This document shows positions 7,547 to 14,286 of a stretch of DNA of 64,000 nt, piece by piece. This DNA comes from DASZIT01 sp963709665 (GTDB lineage: Bacteria > Actinomycetota > Acidimicrobiia > Acidimicrobiales > RAAP-2). The notes beneath the pieces are model-generated. The model was not told where the DNA came from and made no database searches. It saw nothing but the letters and a program-made list of their open reading frames with translations. The stretch spans positions 248,001 through 312,000 of the forward strand of contig CAVPWU010000011.1 of assembly GCA_963709665.1 (NCBI GenBank), given 5' to 3'. The position numbers were made by a program, and so were the translations under genes. How positions within the stretch are numbered: the stretch's first letter is position 1; each line of letters begins with the position of its first letter.

Positions 7547-8989
7547 TCAGAAGTTGGTTGTCTGGCGAGCCTTGGCGGCGGCATAGGCGGCCCAGTCGGT
7601 GCCGAGGGCGGCGGCCCGGTTGGCGACGGTGTTGCGGTGGTAGCCGAGTGAGCCGGAGATCAAAGGGGCGGGGAGCGTGCCGATGAGTCGGGCCAGAGCC
7701 GCCTGGCGACCCGCTCGGGTGACGCCCAGCCCGGACAGCTGATGGGACAAGGCCCGACCCGACAGATGGCTGTCCGGGAAGTTGCCCGGGAACAGCCAAT
7801 CGGCTGTTCCGGTCGGTGTTCGGGAGTCGAGCAGCTCGGTCAGCAACGCCGCCATCGGGGCCGGGAGCGGCACCGGATTGGCACCGAGGGTCAGGAAGAT
7901 CTCCCCGTGGCGGTCCTCGATGTCGGCGAGGGTGAGATCGCAGATCCGGTTGACCGACTGGGCGAGTCCCAGCACCAGGCACCCGGCCAGTCGCCCGCGG
8001 AGGTTGATGCTGTCGTCGCCCAGGAGCTCGTCGAGCAGCCGCCGCCGGTCGGACTCCGGGCCCGGCGTGAAGGACCGGACCGGGGGCTTCGGGAAGCTGA
8101 GCGTCGGGCGCCGGTTGAGCCGCCCCACCCAGCGGATGAAGTCCTCGGCGGACCGGGGGTTGGAGGCGGTGGCGAACCAGGCATCAAGGTCGGATTGGGC
8201 GACGGTGGCAACCGTCCGGCCGCGGGTGGCCAACCAGCTCAGCCAACGGAGTCCGGCATTGGCCCGGTTCCGACAACCGGCGACCCAGCTGTAGGCCAGG
8301 GGGCCGTCTTGGGCCCGGTCGACCAGGTCCCGGTGGTGCCGCCAGACCAGGTAGGTGCGCAGCAGGCGCCGGTGCTCGGGGTCGCCGATCACCTCCAGGA
8401 AGCGCACGCTCCACCGCTCGAAGTTCCCGAGCTGGGTGTCCCGACGGTCGATGACGCCCGCCCCCATCAGCAGCTGGCGGAGGTAGTCGACCTCCCGGCC
8501 CGGCGGCAGCGAGTCCACGCCGGCATAGTCGAGGGTGACCGTGCCGTTGGCCAAGGTCCGGAGCCGGTCGGCGGTTCCTCCCCGGCTCAGCCAGATCAGC
8601 CGTGCCCAGGGTCGGCCGGTGGAGGTGATCAGCTCCACCAACGGCACCAACGCCGGGGTGACCTGGCCGGTCCCGTCGTCGAGGAGGGCGGCCAGCCGGC
8701 GCTGCAGCGAGCAGGCCAGGCAGGTGGCGGAGAACCACTGCTGGCCTTCGGCCCCACAGGTGGCGCAGAGGAACGAGCGGGGAATCGCCGCGGAGTCGAC
8801 GCAGAGACCTGCTCCCTTCCCATCGCGCCCGGGCAGGAGCCGGTCGACCCCACAGCCCGCACACGGTCCTCGCCGCTGGACAGCGTGGCGCAGACAGGTC
8901 CGACACACCGGCCCCTCCGGCCAGGTCTGACACGCCCGCTGCGCCCGGTGGCAGCGGGCGCACTCCACCCGCTTGGCCGGGGCGGTCAC
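7547..8989 (-). CDS. Zinc-ribbon protein with degenerate recombinase-like C-terminus
   Basis: Third gene of the trio, 480 residues from the GTG at 8989, which overlaps the XRE stop by 4 bases (GTGA). The first 95 residues contain paired cysteines of zinc-ribbon type (CARC, CRTC, CAGC, CATC, CLAC). The remainder is alpha-helical and laid out like a tyrosine recombinase. Near residue 365, NRICDLTLADI resembles the Arg-I box (GLRISELLALRWSDI type), and near the end LGYHRNT resembles the LGH box. A clear HxLR box and a nucleophilic Tyr are not evident. It could be an accessory DNA-binding subunit or a diverged recombinase. Confidence 0.75.
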   Translation of the reverse strand: MTAPAKRVECARCHRAQRACQTWPEGPVCRTCLRHAVQRRGPCAGCGVDRLLPGRDGKGAGLCVDSAAIPRSFLCATCGAEGQQWFSATCLACSLQRRLAALLDDGTGQVTPALVPLVELITSTGRPWARLIWLSRGGTADRLRTLANGTVTLDYAGVDSLPPGREVDYLRQLLMGAGVIDRRDTQLGNFERWSVRFLEVIGDPEHRRLLRTYLVWRHHRDLVDRAQDGPLAYSWVAGCRNRANAGLRWLSWLATRGRTVATVAQSDLDAWFATASNPRSAEDFIRWVGRLNRRPTLSFPKPPVRSFTPGPESDRRRLLDELLGDDSINLRGRLAGCLVLGLAQSVNRICDLTLADIEDRHGEIFLTLGANPVPLPAPMAALLTELLDSRTPTGTADWLFPGNFPDSHLSGRALSHQLSGLGVTRAGRQAALARLIGTLPAPLISGSLGYHRNTVANRAAALGTDWAAYAAAKARQTTNF

Positions 8990-9315
8990 CGGTTCGGGTC
9001 GACCCGGGCCCGCCGGGGCCGCCGCCGGGCGGCCAGATCGATGGGGGGCGGATCGCCCTCGCCGGGCCGGGGCGGCAACCCGGCCGCCACCCCGATGAGG
9101 TCGGCGGGCGTGCACGAGAAGATGTCACAGAGAGCAGCCAGGGTGGGGAGCGAGATGCGCTCGGGCACCCGGGCGGCCATCCGGTAGACCTGGGCGGTGG
9201 AGAGGTGGACGCCCCGGTCGGCCAGCAGCGGGAGCAGATCGGTGGTCTTCCAGACGCCGTGGGCGGCCATCACCTCCCGCAGCCGCCAGCTGTAGGTCAC
9301 CGACCGGGTGGTCAC
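8986..9315 (-). CDS. XRE-family helix-turn-helix regulator
   Basis: A 109-residue regulator, middle gene of the trio. The N-terminal 75 residues carry a Cro/C1-type helix-turn-helix: the segment LLPLLADRGVHLSTAQVYRM includes the recognition helix, and SLPTLAALCDIFSCTPADLI is the closing helix pair typical of HipB/HTH_26 proteins. The tail is basic. Its GTG (9315) overlaps the integrase stop by 4 bases, and its own stop overlaps the start of the zinc-ribbon gene by 4 bases, so the three are obligately coupled. It probably controls excision or expression of the module. Confidence 0.85.
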   Translation of the reverse strand: MTTRSVTYSWRLREVMAAHGVWKTTDLLPLLADRGVHLSTAQVYRMAARVPERISLPTLAALCDIFSCTPADLIGVAAGLPPRPGEGDPPPIDLAARRRPRRARVDPNR

Positions 9316-10424
9316 GATCCGGCCACCTTCCGGGATGGCCCCATCACCACGGCGTCCAGGGCGCTCCGCAGCATCCGGGTGCGGTAGTCGGAGGAGACCG
9401 AGGTGTAGATGGCGGTGGTGGAGGCGTGGCGGTGTCCCACCTGCTGCTGGACGAAGAGCACGTCGAAGCCGTCCTCGATCAGGTGGGTGACGTAGGAGTG
9501 GCGGAGGGAGTGCGGGCTGAGGGCGGTGTCCAGCCCGGCCTCTTTCGCCGCCGAAGCGAACGCCGAGTTGAGCCGGTCCTCGCTCACCCGGTCGTCCCGC
9601 TCCGAGGGCCACAGGCCCGCCGCCCCCTCCCGGCGGACCGAGGGCCAGATGTCCGTCGTCCACTCGTCCATCACCTCGGCCGTCCAGCCCATCACCGTGA
9701 GCACCCCCCGACGCCGGGGGCCCGACCCGTTGGCCGCCTTGCCGAAGCGGACCTGGCAGACCCCGAAGTCACCGAACTCGGGGGCCTGGGGGTTGGCCCC
9801 GAAGTCGTGGCGCTCGAGCATCACCACCTCCCGGCGGCGCAGGCCCCAGCCGTAGGCGACCTTCAGCATGGTGGCGTCCCGGAACGCCGGCACCCACCCC
9901 TTGCGGCCTCCCATCCGGATCCGGTCGGCCCGGGCGTCGGCGGCGTCGAACAGGTCCTGGCACTCGGCCCGGGTCATCGACCGTCGCCCGGGCCGGGCCT
10001 CGGCGTCGACCACGTGGGACATCGAATTGGCCCCCGAACAGATCTGGACGGGGTGGGTCCCGAAGCGGGTGAGGCACTCCCCGTCCCAGCCGTAGACGGG
10101 GTCGCAGACGTAGGCCAGAAAGCCCCGGAGGCTGAGCTGGTAGCTCCGGAGGGTGGACGGTGCCCGGTGCTCCATCCGCAGCTCTGCCGACCACGTCTCG
10201 AACCCGGCGGGTGTCCACGCCCAGGGGAACGACGACGCCGACTCCTGGAAGCGACGGACCACCCGGGCGCCGGCGTCGATGGTGGCGAACGACAGGCTCC
10301 GAGCCAGTTGCTGGGCCCGCCAACCGTCGAGCATCGCCTCGAACACCGCCGACTCGGGATCCAGCTCCACGACACCGTCGACCAGGCTCAGATGAGCCGC
10401 CCCGACCACGTTCCTGCCTTGCAC
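9312..10424 (-). CDS. Tyrosine-type integrase (first gene of trio)
   Basis: A 370-residue tyrosine recombinase. The core-binding domain is at about residues 25-110. Catalytic residues are Arg196 (GLRRREV), His305 and Arg308 (HSLRHS), His331 (GHRHAST) and Tyr340 (AIYTSV). The start is the GTG at 10424, preceded by GAAGGG about 8 nt upstream. Together with the downstream XRE and zinc-ribbon genes it forms a translationally coupled operon. It is the catalytically complete recombinase closest to the tRNA scar at 11934, so it may serve the island or only its own module. Confidence 0.92.
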   Translation of the reverse strand: MQGRNVVGAAHLSLVDGVVELDPESAVFEAMLDGWRAQQLARSLSFATIDAGARVVRRFQESASSFPWAWTPAGFETWSAELRMEHRAPSTLRSYQLSLRGFLAYVCDPVYGWDGECLTRFGTHPVQICSGANSMSHVVDAEARPGRRSMTRAECQDLFDAADARADRIRMGGRKGWVPAFRDATMLKVAYGWGLRRREVVMLERHDFGANPQAPEFGDFGVCQVRFGKAANGSGPRRRGVLTVMGWTAEVMDEWTTDIWPSVRREGAAGLWPSERDDRVSEDRLNSAFASAAKEAGLDTALSPHSLRHSYVTHLIEDGFDVLFVQQQVGHRHASTTAIYTSVSSDYRTRMLRSALDAVVMGPSRKVAGS

Positions 10425-10632
10425 AAGGCCACCCTTCGTGGTCGCAACTGACGCGCTGATTCGATCATCAGTTGCGACTGAGACAAGGGATGCCTGGTCA
10501 GCGAGGTGAGGACCGGTGAACCCAACGTCACCCTCGACGTCACCTCACCGACGAACTGCCTGGTCACACGACAGAACGGGACCCGCCAACGAATACGCAT
10601 CCATTCGAATATGCGGCAGTGGCATTGCCCAA

Positions 10633-10719
10633 TGCAACTGTGTGGACATGACCCTCCAGCTTCAGTCGCACAACCAGGAAGTCACTACCCAAGGCGCCAC
10701 GGCGGGCTCAATGCCCGCC
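10633..10719 (+). repeat. Right hairpin end unit, copy 1
   Basis: TGCAACTGTGTGGAC (10633-10647) matches the left unit perfectly in inverted orientation and is followed after 53 bp by GGCGGGCTCAATGCCCGCC (10701-10719). A further outer stem AGGCGCC (10692-10698) pairs with GGCGCCT (10722-10728), giving a two-tier cruciform. Confidence 0.65.
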
Positions 10720-10789
10720 TGGGCGCCTCCTCGTGCCATGGGTGCGGGGAGGCTCCGTGAGGATCGCCAGGAGGTCGACCATCCCATGA

Positions 10790-10876
10790 TGCACAGGTGT
10801 GGGAGTTCTCGTACGGCTCCGGCGACGCCGACCCTCTGCTTCCTCCTCGGCGGACATGGCGGGCTCGATGCCCGCC
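10790..10876 (+). repeat. Right hairpin end unit, copy 2 (diverged)
   Basis: TGCACAGGTGTGGGA (10790-10804) matches the first block of the other units at 10 of 15 positions. It is followed at the same distance by GGCGGGCTCGATGCCCGCC (10858-10876), identical to the left hairpin. Both blocks lie 157 bp from those of copy 1, so this is a tandem repetition of the end unit. Confidence 0.55.
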
Positions 10877-10932
10877 CGGGCCGCCCTGGGGTGACCGGCG
10901 CCACGGCACTCCCCAACGTTGGCCCCAGGGGC

Positions 10933-11355
10933 TTAGGCGGCAACGTGGAGGGCAATACCGAGCTCCTCGGTGGCACCAGCGAGAAGCCCTCCGACGTTCC
11001 GCTCCGAGCCGAACCACAGGGCGCTCCCGTTGTGGAGTCCGGCGGCGAGCGTCTCGTCGATGAGCCACCCCCCGCCAAACCGGGCCCCAATCCGAGCTGC
11101 CTCATCGAGAAGGGGGCGGGGGTCGAGGATCTGCAGAACCTCCGGATGTGGGAACCGGAGCGTGTCACGATCAGTTGGCGTCAACGCAGCCAGTCTCCGG
11201 GAGAGCTGCCCACCACCTGGTCCGTGGATGCGCTGCAGGAGCCGCCAGTGCCGGCTCGAGGAAGGACCGGGTCTTCGGTGTCGGGGAGGTCCGCTGGCCA
11301 TCCGTCGCTGGCGAAACACCACGCGGATGGCCAGGTACTCGTCGATCACGATCAT
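10933..11355 (-). CDS. Putative toxin-like protein, 140 aa
   Basis: A 140-residue protein starting MIVIDEYLAIRVV, with an acidic residue placed early in a hydrophobic strand as in PIN-type nucleases, and ending in LGIALHVAA. The middle contains RFPHPEVLQILDPRPLLDEAARI and a glycine-rich FGGGWLIDET. It begins 21 nt after the stop of a 62-residue acidic protein, the usual antitoxin-toxin arrangement. I do not recognise a named family, and the PIN-like reading is inference from strand order only. Its location beside the integration scar fits a stabilisation module of the island. Confidence 0.6.
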   Translation of the reverse strand: MIVIDEYLAIRVVFRQRRMASGPPRHRRPGPSSSRHWRLLQRIHGPGGGQLSRRLAALTPTDRDTLRFPHPEVLQILDPRPLLDEAARIGARFGGGWLIDETLAAGLHNGSALWFGSERNVGGLLAGATEELGIALHVAA

Positions 11356-11376
11356 CGCGACAGGTGGATGATCGAT

Positions 11377-11565
11377 TCAGTCGGCGTCTGCCTGGCCACC
11401 GAGAAGGGGATCCGCAGTCAGATCGGCGTCAAGTGCAGCCTGGAACTCCTCGGCCAGATCGCCCGTGGTGATCTGGGAGATGATCTTGCGACCTTCCTCG
11501 GTGACGCGGGGGTCTCCGGCCCGCCGGCGCAGGCGCTTCTGCTCGGTCAGGTCTGCAACGGCCAT
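11377..11565 (-). CDS. Putative antitoxin-like small protein, 62 aa
   Basis: A 62-residue protein with a basic N-terminal helix (EQKRLRRRAGDPRVTEEGRKII) and an acidic C-terminus (LDADLTADPLLGGQADAD), the charge layout of many type II antitoxins. It precedes the 140-residue protein on the same strand with 21 nt between them. A classical ribbon-helix-helix or Phd signature is not evident. The start is an ATG at 11565. Confidence 0.55.
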   Translation of the reverse strand: MAVADLTEQKRLRRRAGDPRVTEEGRKIISQITTGDLAEEFQAALDADLTADPLLGGQADAD

Positions 11566-11933
11566 GGCCCAATTATGCCTGTCGGCCCCTCATTGCGCCA
11601 CGGGTTCAGGGGCGGCAGTACTCCGCAATGTGCCTCGTCGAAGGATTTTGGGCGTGCTGGATCGGTACACTGAAGCAGACGATCTTCGCTGGCCCGACCG
11701 GTGTGTTGGGTCAGGTCCGACCCAACACACGCCCATCCTCGAGCTGACGGATTGGGATCGTCTGATCGCTGAGAATCCTGTTCTCAACCCAACTTTCAAC
11801 CCAACAATTGCGTCTCAGCGTGTCACATCGCTCACCGCCCAGTTTCGAGGTCCGGTGGACCGAGGCGGTCGGACCTGGGAAAATGAGCCGGGCCGGGACG
11901 AGGTGTGACCTTGCGCGATTCTCGAGAGTCCTC
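11566..11933. other. Gene-free island terminus with perfect inverted repeat
   Basis: These 368 bp between the antitoxin-like gene and the tRNA scar show no credible gene. They hold a perfect 12-bp inverted repeat with a 6-nt loop (11701-11730), a smaller one, TGAGAA-N5-TTCTCA (11770-11786), and two direct copies of TCAACCCAAC just downstream. This fits arm-type binding sites at an attachment end. Confidence 0.5.
11701..11730. repeat. Perfect 12-bp inverted repeat
   Basis: GTGTGTTGGGTC at 11701-11712 is the exact inverse of GACCCAACACAC at 11719-11730, separated by 6 nt. There is no T-tract, so an ordinary intrinsic terminator is not the obvious reading. A protein-binding or recombination site near the attachment end is possible. 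Confidence 0.6.
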
Positions 11934-11975
11934 TTGTAATCGTCAGGTCGTGGGTTCGATTCCCACCGCCGGCTC
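11934..11975 (+). pseudogene. 3' fragment of tRNA-Thr(TGT), probable attR scar
   Basis: The sequence reads as the 3' part of a tRNA: anticodon loop CTTGTAA (11934-11940), 3' anticodon strand TCGTC, variable region AGGTC, T arm GTGGG-TTCGATT-CCCAC (11951-11967), then the 3' acceptor strand CGCCGGC and discriminator T. The 5' anticodon strand should be GACGA, but GTCCT stands there, and no D arm or 5' acceptor strand precedes it. Homology therefore begins exactly at the anticodon loop, a standard crossover point for tyrosine integrases. The intact gene is expected to lie left of this window. Confidence 0.8.
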
Positions 11976-12065
11976 GCTGTCATCTCTCAAGAGATAGGCA
12001 ACATCCGAACCCACGGCCTCACGAATTCCGGGGGCCGGCCGGGACCCCGGGGCCCCGGCGGCGGG

Positions 12066-12419
12066 TCACGGTGTGTCGATGGCCTCCCGGAGTGCGGCCA
12101 GGCGGTCACGGTTCAGCGAGTACCAGACCCAACGACCCCGCTTCTCGCCCTGGATGAGGCCGGCCTGGCTCAGGATCTTCAGGTGGTGGGAGATGGTGGG
12201 CTGCGACTTGCCGAGCGGGTCGACGAAATCGCACACGCACACCTCACCGCCGGAGGCGTCCGCCAACATGCTCAGGACCCGGAGCCGGACCGGGTCGGAC
12301 AGCGCGCTGAACCCGGCAGCCAGCTCGGCGGCATCGGCCGCGCCCAGAGGGGCGGAGAGGACCGACGGGCAGCACCGGTCGACTGACCGGACCTCCGGTG
12401 CGGAGGTCGTCTCGGGCAT
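12066..12419 (-). CDS. arsR: ArsR-family metal(loid)-sensing repressor
   Basis: A 117-residue winged-helix repressor of the ArsR/SmtB family. The helix-turn-helix is KSQPTISHHLKILSQAGLI at about residues 71-89 and the wing is KRGRWVWYSL. Candidate As(III) ligands are Cys16-Cys17 near the N-terminus and Cys61/Cys63 in EVCVCDF, resembling the Corynebacterium-type sensor built from an N-terminal Cys pair plus a Cys before the recognition helix. The ATG at 12419 is chosen because the conserved region starts shortly after it. It is divergent from cadI, with 82 bp containing a dyad and promoter between them. Confidence 0.93.
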   Translation of the reverse strand: MPETTSAPEVRSVDRCCPSVLSAPLGAADAAELAAGFSALSDPVRLRVLSMLADASGGEVCVCDFVDPLGKSQPTISHHLKILSQAGLIQGEKRGRWVWYSLNRDRLAALREAIDTP

Positions 12420-12430
12420 CTGATCAACCT

Positions 12431-12464
12431 TCCCATTGACGAACGTGAATGGGTCGATCATACT
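12431..12464 (+). promoter_or_regulatory. Divergent arsR/cadI promoter with operator-like dyad
   Basis: TTGACG (12436-12441) and CATACT (12459-12464) form a 17-bp-spaced sigma-70-type promoter reading into cadI. A dyad CCCATT-N10-AATGGG overlaps the -35 box, the usual position for an ArsR operator. Binding there would block both directions. Confidence 0.65.
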
Positions 12465-12501
12465 CGACGCATCGACGTCTGTGAATGTAATGGAGGTTCC
12501 C

Positions 12502-12990
12502 GTGTCCCGAGTCCAGCTGGCCCTCAACGTGGCAGACCTCGACGTGGCCGTCGACTTCTACTCCAAGCTGTTCGGCACCGGACCGGCCAAGCGCCGGCCC
12601 GGATACGCGAACTTCGCCATCGCCGACCCTCCCTTGAAGCTGGTGCTGATGGAGAGCACCGCCGGCCGGGGGCACGGCGTGGAAGGAGCCCTCAATCACC
12701 TCGGCGTCGAGGTGGCGACGGCGGGGGAGGTCGCCGAGGCGTCGGGTCGGCTGAGTGGCGGGGGCCTGACGACGGAGGTCCAGGACGCGACGACCTGCTG
12801 CTTCGCCGTCCAGGACAAGGTGTGGGTCGAGGACCCGAACGGCGTTCCCTGGGAGATCTACACCGTGTTGGCCGATGCCCCCGCCGAGACCGGGATCGCC
12901 GGCGACGGATCGTGCTGTGTCCCCGAGACAGGCCGGCCGGACGACGTGACGGTGGGAACGACCCCGTCGCCGTCCACCGGCTGCTGCTGA
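12502..12990 (+). CDS. cadI: CadI/ArsI-family glyoxalase-fold metal(loid) resistance protein
   Basis: A 162-residue vicinal-oxygen-chelate protein. It opens SRVQLALNVADLDVAVDFYSKLF and contains GYANFAIADPPLKLVL, LNHLGVEV and the vicinal thiol signature TCCFAVQDKVWV followed by DPNGVPWEIYTVLAD. This is the pattern of mycobacterial CadI and, more distantly, of the C-As lyase ArsI. The position of the first His of ArsI is Gln here, as in CadI, so organoarsenical lyase activity is not assured. A cysteine pair ends the protein (STGCC). GGAGG five nt before the GTG at 12502 fixes the start. It heads cadI-aquaporin-arsC. Confidence 0.9.
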   Translation: MSRVQLALNVADLDVAVDFYSKLFGTGPAKRRPGYANFAIADPPLKLVLMESTAGRGHGVEGALNHLGVEVATAGEVAEASGRLSGGGLTTEVQDATTCCFAVQDKVWVEDPNGVPWEIYTVLADAPAETGIAGDGSCCVPETGRPDDVTVGTTPSPSTGCC

Positions 12991-12997
12991 GCCGCCG

Positions 12998-13735
12998 ATG
13001 AAGCGCACCGCCCTGGGGAGGTGCCTGGTTGCCGAGTTCCTGGGAAGTGCCCTCCTGGCGGCCGTGGTGGTCGGATCCGGCATCGCCGCCCAGAACCTGT
13101 CGCCCGGCGAGGCCGGCCTCCAGCTCCTCGAGAACGCCGCAGCCACCGCTGCCGGGCTCTACGCCATCATCCTGATGTTCGGCCCGGTGTCCGGTGGTCA
13201 CTTCAACCCGGTGGTGTCGTTCGTCGACGCCGCCTTCGGTGGGGTGAGTTGGCGGACCGCCGGTGCCTACCTGCCGGCCCAGGTGGCCGGGTGCATCGCC
13301 GGGGCGGTGCTGGCCAACCTGATGTTCTCCAAGGCGGCGGTCACGTTCTCGACGCATCACCGGGCCACCCCCGCGCACTTCCTGTCGGAGGTGGTGGCCA
13401 CGCTCGGCCTGATCGTGGTCATCTTCGCCCTGGCGCGGAGCGGTCGCTCCCGGAGTGCCCCGGCCGCCATCGCCGCCTACATCGGCGCTGCCTACTTCTT
13501 CACCAGCTCCACCAGCTTCGCCAACCCGGCCATCACCGTGGGTCGGACGTTCTCCGACACCTTCGCCGGGATCGCTCCGGCCTCGGTCCCCAGCTTCATC
13601 GCCGCCCAGGTCGTCGGCGGTGCGTTGGCACTGGTACTCATCAAGGTGCTCTACCCGGACATCACCGAGGCGGAGGCCGCCGACATCATCGTCCCCCACC
13701 GGACCGCCACCCCGACCCTTGGAGGGCCGACGTGA
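12998..13735 (+). CDS. aqpS: MIP-family aquaglyceroporin of the arsenic operon
   Basis: A 245-residue major intrinsic protein with six membrane segments and two pore loops. The first loop has NPV instead of NPA (GGHFNPVVSF, about residue 66), and the second is canonical (SFANPAITVGRTF, about residue 172). In Sinorhizobium-type operons an aquaporin of this kind replaces an arsenite pump: ArsC reduces internal arsenate to arsenite, which leaves down its gradient. The gene starts 7 bp after cadI and its stop overlaps the arsC start by 4 bases. No ArsB or Acr3 is encoded nearby. Confidence 0.9.
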   Translation: MKRTALGRCLVAEFLGSALLAAVVVGSGIAAQNLSPGEAGLQLLENAAATAAGLYAIILMFGPVSGGHFNPVVSFVDAAFGGVSWRTAGAYLPAQVAGCIAGAVLANLMFSKAAVTFSTHHRATPAHFLSEVVATLGLIVVIFALARSGRSRSAPAAIAAYIGAAYFFTSSTSFANPAITVGRTFSDTFAGIAPASVPSFIAAQVVGGALALVLIKVLYPDITEAEAADIIVPHRTATPTLGGPT

Positions 13736-14142
13736 CCGACACGCCCACCGTGCTGTTCCTGTGCGTCCACAACGCCGGCCGGAGCCTGGCCGCGCGCGTG
13801 CTGCTCGACCACTACGCCGGGGGCCGGCTACGGGTCGAGTCGGCCGGATCGGAGCCGGGCGACCAGCTCGATCCCTCGGTCGTCGCCATCCTCCGGGAGC
13901 GCGGCCTCGACCCGTCCCGCGAGTTCCCGAAGCCACTCACCGACGAGACGGCGCGCCTGGCCGATGTCGTCGTGACGATGGGCTGCGGCGACGCCTGCGC
14001 GGTGTACCCCGGCAAGCGGTATCTGGACTGGGAGTTGGAGGACCCGGCGGGCAGGCCGGTCGCGGAGGTCCGACCCATCGTGGACGAGATCGACCGCAGG
14101 GTCCGAGGGTTGCTCGCCAGCCTCGTTTCGACCCCCACCTAG
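13732..14142 (+). CDS. arsC: Arsenate reductase, low-molecular-weight phosphatase type
   Basis: A 136-residue LMW-protein-tyrosine-phosphatase-fold reductase. The P-loop is CVHNAGRS (CX5R) at residues 10-17, and further cysteines in the region MGCGDACAVYPG serve the thiol relay. It reduces arsenate to arsenite using thioredoxin or mycothiol, and the sequence does not decide which. The start GTG at 13732 overlaps the aquaporin stop (GTGA), and GGAGGG lies 5 nt upstream. A GC-rich hairpin at 14151-14172 follows the stop and may end the operon. Confidence 0.93.
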   Translation: MTDTPTVLFLCVHNAGRSLAARVLLDHYAGGRLRVESAGSEPGDQLDPSVVAILRERGLDPSREFPKPLTDETARLADVVVTMGCGDACAVYPGKRYLDWELEDPAGRPVAEVRPIVDEIDRRVRGLLASLVSTPT

Positions 14143-14150
14143 GTCGAGGG

Positions 14151-14172
14151 CCCAGGAGGGTCCTCCCCCGGG
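14151..14172 (+). terminator. Possible terminator of the ars operon
   Basis: GGAGG (14155-14159) pairs with CCTCC (14162-14166) and CCC/GGG flank it, 9 bp after the arsC stop. It is short and lacks a T-tract, so this is a weak call. Confidence 0.35.
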
Positions 14173-14286
14173 CGTCGGGCACGGGATCCGGTGCGTCCGC
14201 CGCCCGGGAGCGGCCCACCGACCCGCCGGTGGGCCCCCGGCCGGAACCCCCCTGGTCGGCGGTGGCTTCCGATCCGCACCGGCGGA

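Larger units (their letters stand above)
7225..10719. mobile_element. Recombinase-trio module with inverted hairpin ends
   Basis: Three overlapping minus-strand genes (integrase, XRE regulator, zinc-ribbon recombinase-like protein) are enclosed by inverted end units. Each unit is TGCAACTGTGTGGAC, then 51-53 bp, then the 19-bp hairpin GGCGGGC-TCRAT-GCCCGCC. The left unit (7312-7228) is on the minus strand and the right unit (10633-10719) is on the plus strand. A further inner inverted repeat of 14 bp lies at 7464-7477 and 10523-10536. I infer a self-mobilising module of about 3.5 kb. The exact ends are not defined because no target duplication was identified. Confidence 0.55.
10425..10932. other. 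Gene-free stretch with repeated hairpin end units
   Basis: No credible gene was found in these 508 bp. They hold the right 14-bp inverted repeat (10523-10536) and two tandem hairpin end units (10633-10719 and 10790-10876) displaced by exactly 157 bp. The sequence appears to be recombination-site DNA, not coding. Confidence 0.6.

Noticed and set aside
7228..10876. Three copies of a 19-bp hairpin considered as a CRISPR-like or REP array
   Set aside because: Copies are few, in opposite orientation and far apart, without regular spacers or cas genes; they fit element ends better.
10516..11673. A plus-strand open frame of 385 codons across the region right of the integrase
   Set aside because: It runs through the hairpin units and antisense to the toxin/antitoxin-like genes, with no protein-like pattern.
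11934..11975. The tRNA-like sequence as a functional tRNA gene
   Set aside because: No 5' acceptor strand, D arm or matching 5' anticodon strand precedes it, so it cannot fold as a complete tRNA.
11711..11983. A 90-residue open frame on the minus strand whose start reads SRRWESNPRPDDYKR
   Set aside because: This is the well-known false translation of the antisense of a tRNA T arm; it covers the tRNA-Thr fragment and has no other support.
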